In this document: piece by piece, positions 7,405 to 15,480 of the stretch
How the letters are laid out: the number at the start of each line of letters is the position of its first letter
Numbering within the stretch: position 1 is the first letter of the stretch
Position numbers and translations under genes: made by a program
Assembly: GCA_025357635.1 (NCBI GenBank)
Contig: JANXOV010000156.1
Location: 1 to 34,268, forward strand
Origin: Pseudomonadota bacterium
GTDB taxonomy: Bacteria > Pseudomonadota > Gammaproteobacteria > Steroidobacterales > Steroidobacteraceae
DNA: 34,268 bases
Reading direction: 5' to 3'
The notes under the pieces: model-generated
Database searches by the model: none
What the model was told of the DNA's origin: nothing
What the model saw: only the letters and a program-made list of their open reading frames with translations

Positions 7405-8361
7405 TTGCCGAGCATTTATTTGCGATTTGAAATGCGTACCGGTTCGCCGCGTGAACGCGCCCCTGAACTTGAGCGTCTGCTGGAAGGCGCAGCGGAGCCG
7501 GACCTTGTGCACGATTGGCGAGCCGATGCACAGCGGCTGTTGTTCGGCCCGAACGCTGGCACGCTTTCAATTGCGCCGGTTCTTTGCTTCAAGCACCGCG
7601 AATTGTCGGCCGCTCCTCCTGCAGCGCATGTTTTTCTCGTGTCAGCGCTGCATGCGCGCGCTTCCCTGACCAGCGTAGGGCTTCCGTCCAATGGCCTGTT
7701 GAGGCTGACGGCCGAGGAGGCTCGCGTGCTTGCGGAGGATTTCAACCGGGTATTCGCGAGCGGCATCAAGGCGCAGCGGCCCGATTCCGTCCGGCTTGCA
7801 GCAGGAGCGGACGGCCACCTGTTTTGTTTGTTCGCCACCGCGTTGAATGCGCAGACCATCGACCCCGCCATGGCCATGGGACATGACTTGTGGGATTTTC
7901 GTGTGCGCGGCGACGATGCCGCGCGGCTCGCCAGACTCAGCACCGAAATGGAAATGTGGCTGTTCGGTCATGCGCTCAACCTCCAACGCCGGGCTGCGGG
8001 AAAATTGGAAATCAATGCGATGTGGCTGTGGGGCGGGGGCCCCGTGCTTGCGCACATGCCGCCGGCGACTTTCGAATTCCTGGGCGAGGACCCGTTGTTT
8101 TCCACCTGGTCGACCTTTGGCGGCACGCCTGCGCCGGGCGCCGGCCGGATCATCGTCTGCAATGCGTCTCCGGGCGAGCCGGCGTTCATTGCGCAAGCGC
8201 AGGCCGCGATCGGCGAGGCGGCCAAGGCGTTGAGGCGCGGTACGCTCGGCGCCTTGTACGTATCGGCCGGACGCCGATGTCTGGCCGTGCGTAGAATGCC
8301 GCGCCGGATTTTTTTCCGGCGCAGCAAACCCTGGTGGGAACATTTTGACGACGCCGATTGA
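7405..8361 (+). CDS. rpfE: RpfE-like protein upstream of recJ
   Basis: A 318-residue protein matching the RpfE family (often mislabelled phosphoglycerate mutase; COG4255 type) that sits directly upstream of recJ in Xanthomonas rpf clusters and in some betaproteobacteria. Recognisable blocks are RLTAEEARVLAEDFN, the central EINAMWLWGGGP and STWSTFGG. In Xanthomonas, rpf genes influence extracellular enzymes and virulence, but RpfE has no known biochemical activity. Start choice: TTG 7405 is preceded by AGCGAGG at 7393-7399 with 5-base spacing; TTG 7387 and ATG 7432 are alternatives. The 3' end overlaps recJ by 17 bases and contains a hairpin with a T7 loop (8301-8322). Confidence 0.8.
   Translation: MPSIYLRFEMRTGSPRERAPELERLLEGAAEPDLVHDWRADAQRLLFGPNAGTLSIAPVLCFKHRELSAAPPAAHVFLVSALHARASLTSVGLPSNGLLRLTAEEARVLAEDFNRVFASGIKAQRPDSVRLAAGADGHLFCLFATALNAQTIDPAMAMGHDLWDFRVRGDDAARLARLSTEMEMWLFGHALNLQRRAAGKLEINAMWLWGGGPVLAHMPPATFEFLGEDPLFSTWSTFGGTPAPGAGRIIVCNASPGEPAFIAQAQAAIGEAAKALRRGTLGALYVSAGRRCLAVRRMPRRIFFRRSKPWWEHFDDAD
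8301..8322 (+). repeat. Perfect hairpin with T7 loop just before recJ
   Basis: GCGCCGG (8301-8307) and CCGGCGC (8316-8322) flank an ATTTTTTT loop inside the last codons of rpfE, 22 bases upstream of the recJ TTG. It has the same architecture as the hairpin at 6961-6990 (GC stem, oligo-T loop). It may tune recJ initiation or be a transcriptional slippage site; function unknown. Confidence 0.5.
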
Positions 8362-10069
8362 AATTCGCCGGCGCAGCGTGCCGGCGGCGCCTGGGTTTGA
8401 ACAGGCCCTGCATCCGCTGTTGCAGCGGGTGTACGCAGCGCGCGGCCTGACCTGCGATGAGGAACTGGTGCTGAGTCTGGACCGGCTCCTGCCTGTCGGC
8501 TCGCTCGAAGGCGTGCAGGCGGCCGCCGAACTCTTGTCCGCGCACCGCAAGCAGGGACGCGTGTTGATCGTCGGGGATTTCGATGCCGATGGCGCGACCA
8601 GCACCGCACTTGTGGTCCGGGCGTTGCGTCGCCTTCGATTCAATCACGTGGATTTCATGGTGCCGGACCGGTTCCGCTTCGGCTACGGCTTGACGCCGGG
8701 AATCGTCGACGCAGCGGCGCAGCGCCAACCGACGCTCATCGTGACGGTGGACAACGGCATCGCCAGTCTCGCAGGCTGCGCCGCGGCGCGCGCGCTGGGC
8801 ATCGAGGTGCTGGTGACGGATCATCACCTTCCCGGGCGCGACATGCCGGAGGCGAACGCCATCGTCAATCCAAATCTGCCGGGCTGCGCATTCGGCAGCC
8901 GCAGTCTGGCCGGAGTGGGAGTCGCGTTCTACGTCGTGGCCGCACTGGCCAGACTCCTCGGCGCCGGGGGTTTCAACCCCGGCGAACTGTTGGATCTGGT
9001 GGCGTTGGGAACGGTGGCCGACGTCGTGGCGCTGGATCGCAACAATCGGATACTGGTGCATCAGGGATTGGCGCGTATTCGCGCCGGGCGCTGCGTGCCG
9101 GGCATCCGTGCATTGCTGGAAGCCGCGGGGCGGCGGCTGCCGGGCGCAGGACCGTCGGATCTGGGCTTTGCGGTGGCGCCGCGGCTCAACGCTGCGGGCC
9201 GGCTTACCGACATGAGCCTGGGGATCGAGTGCCTGCTGGCCGATGACATGCCGCGCGCCACCGCGCTGGCGCAGCAGCTGTCGCAGCTCAACGCACAGCG
9301 CCGCGAGATTGAACTGCGCATGCAGGGCGAGGCCATCGACATCGCGAACCGTCACCTGCGCGAGGATGCGTTCACAGCCGATGCGCGGCAGTCCTCGGGT
9401 CTGTGCCTGTTCGATCCGTCCTGGCATCAGGGGGTGGTGGGACTGGTGGCGGGGCGCATCAAGGATCGACTGCATTGTCCGGTGATTGCCTTTGCGCCTG
9501 CGCCGGACGGAAGTCTGCGAGGATCGGCGCGATCGGTCGAGGGCATTCACATCCGCGATGCGCTGGATGCCATCGCAACCCAGAATCCGGGTCTGATCGA
9601 AAAATTCGGCGGTCACGCGATGGCGGCGGGCCTGACGCTCGAGGCATCGCTGCTGCCGGCGTTTCGCGCCGCCTTTGCCGCGCAGATCGCGGTGTGCAGC
9701 GCCGGAGCTGCGCCGAACGGCCATCTGCATTCCGACGGCGAACTGGGCGCCGGAGACTTCAATCTGGAAACCGCCAGGATGCTGCGCATTGCCGGACCGT
9801 GGGGGCAGGGATTCCCCGAGCCCTCATTCGATGGAGAGTTCGGCGTTTTGGAGACGCGAGTAGTCGGCGAGCGGCATCTGAAGCTCAAAGTGAAGGGCAG
9901 TGCCGGATCGCCGCTTGAATGCATCAGCTTCGGCTACCTGGGCAGCGAGTACGAAAGTGCGCAGGTGCGCGCCGGCGCGCGCGTGAGGCTGCTGTACCGG
10001 CTTGAAGTCAACGAGTACAGCGGCAGCGAGCGGCTGCAATTGAATGCCTCGTATCTGAGTCCCGCTTGA
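8345..10069 (+). CDS. recJ: Single-stranded-DNA-specific exonuclease RecJ
   Basis: 5'-3' exonuclease acting on single-stranded DNA in RecF-pathway recombination, mismatch repair and base-excision repair. At 574 residues it matches E. coli RecJ (577). DHH-family motifs are visible: [10 protein letters not shown] at 77-86, [15 protein letters not shown] with DHH at 159-161, LGTVADVV, then the DHHA1 motif [12 protein letters not shown] and the C-terminal OB-like domain. The TTG start at 8345 lies inside the end of the rpfE-like gene and fits the homologue N-terminus. prfB follows after 21 bases. RecJ-prfB-lysS is a widely conserved order. Confidence 0.96.
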   Translation: MTTPIEIRRRSVPAAPGFEQALHPLLQRVYAARGLTCDEELVLSLDRLLPVGSLEGVQAAAELLSAHRKQGRVLIVGDFDADGATSTALVVRALRRLRFNHVDFMVPDRFRFGYGLTPGIVDAAAQRQPTLIVTVDNGIASLAGCAAARALGIEVLVTDHHLPGRDMPEANAIVNPNLPGCAFGSRSLAGVGVAFYVVAALARLLGAGGFNPGELLDLVALGTVADVVALDRNNRILVHQGLARIRAGRCVPGIRALLEAAGRRLPGAGPSDLGFAVAPRLNAAGRLTDMSLGIECLLADDMPRATALAQQLSQLNAQRREIELRMQGEAIDIANRHLREDAFTADARQSSGLCLFDPSWHQGVVGLVAGRIKDRLHCPVIAFAPAPDGSLRGSARSVEGIHIRDALDAIATQNPGLIEKFGGHAMAAGLTLEASLLPAFRAAFAAQIAVCSAGAAPNGHLHSDGELGAGDFNLETARMLRIAGPWGQGFPEPSFDGEFGVLETRVVGERHLKLKVKGSAGSPLECISFGYLGSEYESAQVRAGARVRLLYRLEVNEYSGSERLQLNASYLSPA

Positions 10070-10090
10070 GGCTGTGTTAGCATGCAAATC

Positions 10091-11186
10091 ATGGAAATCA
10101 ATCAGATCAAACGCTATATCAAAGATCTCGAAGAGCGCACGCAGTCTCTCCGGGGGTATCTTTGAGTATGAGAACAAGCGCGAACGCCTTCAAGAAGTAG
10201 AGCGTGAACTGGAGCAGCCGGATGTCTGGAGCAACCCTGAGCGCGCTCAGGATCTGGGCAAGGAACGAGCCAGGCTCGATCAGGTCGTCGGCGGGTTGAA
10301 CCGGCTGTCACTCGGTTTCACGGATTCGGCGGAACTGCTCGAGTTGGCGGAAAGCGACGGCGATATGAAGACCGTCGCGGAAATCGAAAACGACGTGCGT
10401 CGTCTGGCAGGGGACGTGGAGCAGCTGGAATTCCAGCGTATGTTTCCCGGCAAGATGGATTCCCACAGCGCCTTTCTCGACATACAGGCCGGCGCCGGCG
10501 GCACCGAGGCCCAGGACTGGGCGCAGATGCTGCTGCGCATGTACCTGAAGTGGGCCGACTCGCATGGCTTCAAGTCCGAGGTGATCGACCAGAGCGACGG
10601 TGAAGTGGCCGGCATCAAGGGCGCCACAATCATGGTGACGGGGGACTACGCGTACGGCTGGCTCAGAACGGAGACCGGCGTGCATCGCCTGGTGCGCAAA
10701 TCGCCCTTCGATTCGGGCAACCGGCGCCACACCTCCTTTGCTTCGGTGTTCGTCTCGCCGGAAGTCGACGATGACATCGACATCGAGATCAACCCGGCGG
10801 ACTTGCGCGTCGACGTGTTCCGCTCCAGCGGCGCCGGCGGGCAGCACGTCAACAAAACCGAGTCGGCCATCCGCATCACGCATGAGCCCACCGGTATTGT
10901 CGTGGGCTGCCAGAGCGAGCGCAGCCAGCACAAGAACCGCTCCACCGCCATGAAGATGCTCAAGGCGAAACTTTACGAACTCGAATTCAACAAGCGCAAC
11001 GCGGCCGCCAAGGTGCTCGAGGACTCCAAGTCCGATGTCAGCTGGGGCAATCAGATCCGCAGTTACGTGCTGGATCAGTCGCGCATCAAAGATCTGCGCA
11101 CCGGCGTTGAAATCGGAAATACCGTCGCCGTGCTCGATGGCGCCCTGGATCCCTTCATGCAAGCCAGTCTGAAGCAAGGCCTATGA
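10091..11186 (+). CDS. prfB: Peptide chain release factor 2, programmed +1 frameshift
   Basis: RF2 ends translation at UGA and UAA. Translation begins at ATG 10091 ([13 protein letters not shown]); an in-frame ATG at 10082 is an alternative with GAGG ten bases upstream. After 24 codons comes the classic autoregulatory site: the SD-like GGGGG, TAT, then CTT TGA at 10160-10165, where ribosomes slip +1 when RF2 is scarce and continue at GAG 10164. The joined product is 364 aa (E. coli 365). It carries SPF at 204-206, the tripeptide that reads UGA, and GGQ at 249-251, which triggers hydrolysis ([19 protein letters not shown]). The stop overlaps lysS (ATGA). The frame change is functional, not a sequencing error. 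Confidence 0.96.
10151..10165 (+). promoter_or_regulatory. prfB recoding site (SD-like GGGGG, CTT TGA)
   Basis: Sequence CGGGGGTATCTTTGA matches the conserved bacterial RF2 frameshift signal: an internal Shine-Dalgarno-like G run three bases before the CTT slippery codon, which is followed by the in-frame TGA. Reading resumes +1 at 10164. Confidence 0.95.
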
Positions 11187-12667
11187 CCGACATTGACGAG
11201 AACCACCTGATTGCCGAGCGCCGCGCCAAACTGGCGCGCCTGCGCGAACGCGGCCTCGCCTTTCCCAACGACTTCCGTCGCGACGCGCTGGCCGGGGATT
11301 TGCAGATTGCGTACGGGTCGAAGGATCCGCTGGAGCTCGAATCCGCCGGCATCTGTGTCAACGTCGCCGGGCGCCTGCGCGCCAAACGGGTGATGGGCAA
11401 GGCGAGTTTCGCCAAGCTGGAGGACTCCAGCGGCGAGATGCAGCTCTTTTTGCAGCGCGATGCGCTGGGCGAGGTTTACGATGACTTCAAGACCTGGGAT
11501 TTGGGCGATATTGTCGGAGGCTGCGGCACGCTGTTCCGCACCAAGACCGGTGAACTCACCGTCAAGCTGGACTCGGCGCGGCTGCTGACCAAGTCGCTGC
11601 GGCCGCTGCCCGACAAATGGCACGGCATCTCCGACACCGAGCTGCGTTACCGCCAGCGCTACGTCGATCTGATCATGAATGAGGGCAGCCGGCGCGTGTT
11701 CCGGACGCGCTCGCGCATCATCAAGTATCTGCGCGACTATCTGGACGTGCTCGGATTTCTCGAAGTCGAAACGCCGATGCTGCAGAGCATTCCCGGCGGC
11801 GCGGCGGCCCGTCCTTTCAAAACTCATCACAATGCGCTGGACATGGACATGTACCTGCGCATCGCACCGGAGCTGTATCTGAAGCGGCTGACTGTCGGCG
11901 GCTTCGAGCGCGTGTACGAGATCAACCGCAATTTCCGCAACGAAGGACTCTCGACGCAGCACAACCCGGAATTCACGATGCTGGAACTGTACCAGGCGTA
12001 CGCGGATTACCACGACCTGATGCACCTAATCGAAAACGTGTTGCGCGGCATTGCCGACATGCTGCTGCCCTCGCGCACCGTGGTGTATCAGGGCGCGCAA
12101 TACGATTTGTCCAGGCCGTTTGCGCGGCTCACCATCGAGCAGATCATTCTGCACAACAACCCGCAGCTCGACGCCGCGCGGCTGCGCGACCTGGACTACC
12201 TGCGCGGCGTCTGCGATGCGATGAAAATTCCCTACAAGCCCGGCGACGGAGCCGGCAAGCTGCAGATCGAAATCTTCGAGCGCAACGGTGAGCACACGCT
12301 GCAGCAGCCGACCTTCGCCTATGCGTATCCGGCCGAAGTGTCGCCGCTTGCACGGCGCAATGACCGCGATCCCTTCATCACCGACCGTTTCGAGTTCTTC
12401 ATCGGCGGCCGCGAACTGGCCAACGGCTTCTCCGAACTCAACGATGCGGAAGATCAGGCACAGCGCTTCAAGGATCAGGCGGCGCGCAAGAGCGAAGGCG
12501 ACGAGGAGGCCATGTACTACGACGCGGACTACGTGCGCGCGCTGGAGTACGGCATGCCGCCGGCCGCCGGATTGGGCGTCGGCATCGACCGTCTGGTGAT
12601 GTTCTTCACCGATTCGGCCTCGATCCGCGACGTACTGCTGTTTCCGCACATGCGGCCTGAGAGCTGA
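11183..12667 (+). CDS. lysS: Lysine--tRNA ligase, class II
   Basis: Charges tRNA-Lys. The 494-residue protein (E. coli LysS 505) has the N-terminal OB-fold anticodon-binding domain (about 50-140, [21 protein letters not shown]), then the class II core with motif 1 around [10 protein letters not shown], motif 2 [18 protein letters not shown], and motif 3 [13 protein letters not shown] near the C-terminus. Its ATG overlaps the prfB stop, so the two are coupled. In Xanthomonas the next genes would be rpfG-rpfC-rpfF-rpfB; here murI follows after 8 bases on the same strand. Confidence 0.97.
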   Translation: MTDIDENHLIAERRAKLARLRERGLAFPNDFRRDALAGDLQIAYGSKDPLELESAGICVNVAGRLRAKRVMGKASFAKLEDSSGEMQLFLQRDALGEVYDDFKTWDLGDIVGGCGTLFRTKTGELTVKLDSARLLTKSLRPLPDKWHGISDTELRYRQRYVDLIMNEGSRRVFRTRSRIIKYLRDYLDVLGFLEVETPMLQSIPGGAAARPFKTHHNALDMDMYLRIAPELYLKRLTVGGFERVYEINRNFRNEGLSTQHNPEFTMLELYQAYADYHDLMHLIENVLRGIADMLLPSRTVVYQGAQYDLSRPFARLTIEQIILHNNPQLDAARLRDLDYLRGVCDAMKIPYKPGDGAGKLQIEIFERNGEHTLQQPTFAYAYPAEVSPLARRNDRDPFITDRFEFFIGGRELANGFSELNDAEDQAQRFKDQAARKSEGDEEAMYYDADYVRALEYGMPPAAGLGVGIDRLVMFFTDSASIRDVLLFPHMRPES

Positions 12668-12675
12668 TCGGTCCG

Positions 12676-13500
12676 GTGAACGCCGGGTCCCGGTCATCCG
12701 TTGCGCCGATCGGCGTGTTCGATTCCGGCGTTGGCGGACTTACGGTGCTGCGCGCGCTGCGGGCGCACATGCCGGGCGAGAATTTCATTTATCTCGGCGA
12801 CACCGCGCGCCTGCCTTACGGAACGAAGAGTCCGCAGACCGTGACCCGCTATTCTTTGCAATGCGCACAACGCCTGATCGACTGCGGCGTGCGATCGCTG
12901 GTCGTCGCCTGCAATACGGCATCGGCTTCGGCCTTGCCGGCGCTGCGGCAGGCGCACCCGGATCTGCCCATCATCGGCGTAATCGAACCGGGCGCAGCGG
13001 AGGCGGTGCGCGTATCGGCCTCGCGGCACATCGCGGTCATCGGCACGCACGCAACCATCGCGGGCCGTGCCTACGAGCAGGCCATACAACGCATCGCGCC
13101 CGATGCTCGCGTCGTGGCGCGCGCCTGCTCTTTGTTCGTGGCACTGGCCGAGGAGGGTTGGGTCGACGGACTCATCGCCGAGGCGGTCGCGCGGCGTTAC
13201 CTCGAGGAGTTGTTTTGCGGGCCGATGGTGCCCGACACACTGGTGCTGGGCTGCACTCATTTTCCTCAGCTGCTGTCCGCGATCCGCGCCGTCGTGCCGG
13301 CCGGCGTGCAGCTGATCGATGCGGCGGCTGCAACGGCGCAAACCTTGCGGCGCGATTGGCGCCTGCCGGTGGCCGGTGAGCCTGCGCAGGGTTCCGTGCG
13401 CTGGTTGGCCACCGACGGCGCCGCGCGATTCGCACAAGTGGGTTCACGCTTTCTCGGACAGCTGTTGCGTGAAGATCAGGTCGAGATCGTGGATCTTTGA
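12676..13500 (+). CDS. murI: Glutamate racemase
   Basis: Makes D-glutamate for peptidoglycan. The 274-residue product has PIGVFDSGVGGLTVLRAL, the YLGDTARLPYGTKS block, and both catalytic cysteines, Cys79 in VVACNTASA and Cys192 in LGCTHFPQL. GTG 12676 is the likely start, 8 bases after lysS, probably co-transcribed with it. It converges on ygfZ with a 40-base gap containing the inverted repeat TGATCG-CAGG-CGATCA (13527-13542 region), too weak to call a terminator. Confidence 0.96.
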   Translation: MNAGSRSSVAPIGVFDSGVGGLTVLRALRAHMPGENFIYLGDTARLPYGTKSPQTVTRYSLQCAQRLIDCGVRSLVVACNTASASALPALRQAHPDLPIIGVIEPGAAEAVRVSASRHIAVIGTHATIAGRAYEQAIQRIAPDARVVARACSLFVALAEEGWVDGLIAEAVARRYLEELFCGPMVPDTLVLGCTHFPQLLSAIRAVVPAGVQLIDAAAATAQTLRRDWRLPVAGEPAQGSVRWLATDGAARFAQVGSRFLGQLLREDQVEIVDL

Positions 13501-13540
13501 TGCACGCAAGAGCGCGAGGTGAGGGTGTGATCGCAGGCGA

Positions 13541-14386
13541 TCAGGCGTTGCCGGGCGTGCTCGCGGCATCCAGGCTCAGCACCGCGAGCGCCCTGATGCG
13601 CCCGTTCCACTCGACCACCTCGGTGAGCCGGCCGGATCGCCCGTCGGGCAGTGTGATGGCATCGCCGACGGCGAACTTCCCGGGGTTCAGCTCGAGGCTG
13701 GACAGGCGCCGCTTGATCCTGCCCAGATTCTGCGTGCGTGCGATGATTTCCTGGCCTGTGTAGCAGCCCTTGCTGAAGCTGATGCCATCGAGCAGGTCGA
13801 GATTCAGCATTTGCGCCACGAAGGCCTCGCGGGTCGCGGGGTAGACTTGCGGCAGACCCGCCTGCACGTCCTGCCAGCGCCAGATGCGCTCGAACTCATC
13901 GCTCGACCCTTCCTCCCATCCCAGTTTCAGGGACAGCGTGGCGCTCGGAGCCACCACCCAGAAGCGCTGCGGATCGCCTGGAACTGACGCCACCGACATC
14001 TGGACACAGTGCACGACTTTTCCCGTCGCGGGGATCTCAAGGCCGGCGCGGCGCAACGCCTCAGGCCCCAGGCAGCCGCCTATCGCGAGCGCCTCGCTGG
14101 CATCGTCCATCCGCAGCTTCGAGCGCAGCACATACTTTTGCAGATGAGCAAGCGTGGCGCCCACCAGGTCGCGCGGCAGCACCGCGAGCACTCCCGATGG
14201 GTCCATGAACAGCCGCAGGAGCGCCAGCACTCGCCCCTGCGCATTGGAGCAGGCGGCCAGGACGCAGCCTCCATCGTGCAGTTGCTGCATGTCGTTGGAC
14301 AGCTGGCCTTGCAGAAACGTGATCGCATCGGCGCCGCAGAAGCGCAAAACTCCCAGATACGCTAGGCGTCCACCCTCAGTATTCAT
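13541..14386 (-). CDS. ygfZ: tRNA-modifying / Fe-S folate-binding protein YgfZ
   Basis: Folate-binding GcvT-like protein needed for full activity of several Fe-S enzymes, including tRNA methylthiotransferase MiaB. The 281-residue protein contains the diagnostic KGCYTGQEIIAR motif at 206-217 with conserved Cys208, preceded by GISF and followed by LGRIKRRL; the N-terminal part (ITFLQGQLSNDM) matches the GcvT fold. It starts at ATG 14386 and is divergent from the SDH block, a neighbourhood seen in other gammaproteobacteria where ygfZ, sdhE (ygfY) and ygfX lie together. The shared Fe-S/flavin theme may be more than chance. Confidence 0.93.
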   Translation of the reverse strand: MNTEGGRLAYLGVLRFCGADAITFLQGQLSNDMQQLHDGGCVLAACSNAQGRVLALLRLFMDPSGVLAVLPRDLVGATLAHLQKYVLRSKLRMDDASEALAIGGCLGPEALRRAGLEIPATGKVVHCVQMSVASVPGDPQRFWVVAPSATLSLKLGWEEGSSDEFERIWRWQDVQAGLPQVYPATREAFVAQMLNLDLLDGISFSKGCYTGQEIIARTQNLGRIKRRLSSLELNPGKFAVGDAITLPDGRSGRLTEVVEWNGRIRALAVLSLDAASTPGNA

Positions 14387-14508
14387 GTCATCATCAAAGG
14401 GTGATTCAGCGGCGTTGTCAACTTAAGGCGCGCCGAGGTTTCGAAAGCCGGGTTTTCCAGTGTATTAACTGGTCAATCAGGCGGGTTTTCTGGCAAACTT
14501 TAGGTCCT
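14387..14508. promoter_or_regulatory. Divergent control region, ygfZ / SDH operon
   Basis: This 122-base gap must carry promoters for both directions. On the plus strand TATTAA (14463-14468) with TTCGAA 17 bases upstream, and TTGTCA at 14415, are the nearest to sigma-70 elements; none pairs convincingly. Low confidence in any one element. Confidence 0.35.
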
Positions 14509-14673
14509 ATGAATCAAGCAGACGAGCAGGTTGAGGCGGGGGCGCAAGACCCGCAGCCGGCGCTGGAAGCGCCCGCCGAAAAGCCGAAACAGCAGGAGAT
14601 CGGTGGCCGGCAAGGTCCGGATCCAACGCGCTACGGCGACTGGGAGTTGCGTGGCCGTTGCATCGACTTTTGA
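14509..14673 (+). CDS. SDHAF4-like (DUF1674) succinate dehydrogenase assembly factor
   Basis: A 54-residue protein. The first 28 residues are acidic and Pro/Ala-rich, probably disordered; the C-terminal half is the DUF1674 signature, EIGGRQGPDPTRYGDWE then RGRCIDF. In mitochondria SDHAF4 binds freshly flavinylated SDHA, protects the bound FAD and promotes pairing with SDHB. The position immediately upstream of sdhCDAB supports the same role here. ATG 14509 is chosen because TAGGT lies just upstream and residues encoded before it are not family-like. It is easily missed by gene callers. Co-transcription with sdhC (40-base gap) is likely. Confidence 0.85.
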   Translation: MNQADEQVEAGAQDPQPALEAPAEKPKQQEIGGRQGPDPTRYGDWELRGRCIDF

Positions 14674-14713
14674 TCTCACCACTGCTGTTCGCGCGCGCAC
14701 CTTAGGATCTCCA

Positions 14714-15094
14714 ATGGCTACACCCTCACGGCCGCTCTCTCCACATTTGCAGATTTACCGCTGGCAGATCAGCAACACGTTGTCCATCCTGCATAGAGTC
14801 TCGGGTGCGCTCCTGGCCGTGGCGTTCGTTGCATTCTCGATCTGGCTGATCAGCGCAGCCGACGGCGTGCGCAGTTACGAATTCGTCACCGCGTTGTTGC
14901 GCGGACCGCTGGGCGTTGCGGTGCTGCTTGGGTTCAGCGCCGCATTTTTCTTCCATCTGCTCAACGGCATCCGGCATTTGTTCTGGGACGCAGGGATGGG
15001 CTTCGAGCGGCGGCAAAGCCGTGTCAGCGGCTGGCTCGTCCTCGCCGGCACCGTCGTGTTGTCTCTGGGCGCGACGCTGTGGGTGATCAAATGA
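14714..15094 (+). CDS. sdhC: Succinate dehydrogenase cytochrome b556 subunit
   Basis: Membrane anchor of complex II. The 126-residue product has the signature RPLSPHLQIYRWQ and SILHRVSGALLA near the start (Ser and Arg of the quinone site), three hydrophobic helices (about 28-50, 66-86, 103-125), and the haem-ligand region FHLLNGIRHLFWD with His. TTAGGA precedes ATG 14714. The stop overlaps sdhD (ATGA at 15091). Acts in the inner membrane with SdhD to pass electrons to quinone. Confidence 0.95.
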   Translation: MATPSRPLSPHLQIYRWQISNTLSILHRVSGALLAVAFVAFSIWLISAADGVRSYEFVTALLRGPLGVAVLLGFSAAFFFHLLNGIRHLFWDAGMGFERRQSRVSGWLVLAGTVVLSLGATLWVIK

Positions 15095-15480
15095 GTCTGC
15101 GCAGTCCGCTGGGACGCGTGCTGGGCCTGGGATCCGCGCGCACAGGCTCTGAGCATTGGTGGGCTCAGCGGGTCAGCGCCGTGGCGCTCGTGCCCCTGAC
15201 GCTGTGGTTCTTCATCTCAATGCTTGCCCTGGGCACGCTGGAGCATGCTGAGGTGGTCGCATTCCTGAGCGGACCGTTGAACGGCTTTCTGACACTGCTG
15301 CTGGTGGTGTCGCTGGCCTATCACTCCTATCTCGGCTGCAGCGTCATTGTCGAAGACTATGTGCATGGGCCGGCGACGAAAATCGGCACCCTGCTGGCGA
15401 TGCGTTTCGCGCACCTTGTGGCCGCCGCCGCCGCCGTGTTCGCCCTTTTGCGCATCGTTTTTGGAAACCATACTTCATGA
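15091..15480 (+). CDS. sdhD: Succinate dehydrogenase membrane anchor subunit
   Basis: Second membrane anchor of complex II, 129 residues with three transmembrane helices (about 31-52, 63-84, 103-124). The motif [15 protein letters not shown] contains the haem-ligand His and the quinone-site Asp-Tyr pair typical of SdhD, and [13 protein letters not shown] is the family N-terminal block. ATG 15091 overlaps the sdhC stop and the SdhD stop overlaps the sdhA ATG at 15477, so the whole operon is translationally coupled. Confidence 0.94.
   Translation: MSLRSPLGRVLGLGSARTGSEHWWAQRVSAVALVPLTLWFFISMLALGTLEHAEVVAFLSGPLNGFLTLLLVVSLAYHSYLGCSVIVEDYVHGPATKIGTLLAMRFAHLVAAAAAVFALLRIVFGNHTS

Noticed and set aside
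8186-9730. Minus-strand open frame of 514 codons over recJ
   Set aside because: Complement of recJ; composition rich in Arg, His and Gln without any domain, while recJ motifs are unmistakable.
10163-10165. In-frame TGA near the start of prfB taken as pseudogene or sequencing error
   Set aside because: It is the conserved RF2 programmed +1 frameshift site with its upstream SD-like element.
13527-13542. Bidirectional terminator between murI and ygfZ
   Set aside because: Inverted repeat of only six pairs and no T-tract on either side.
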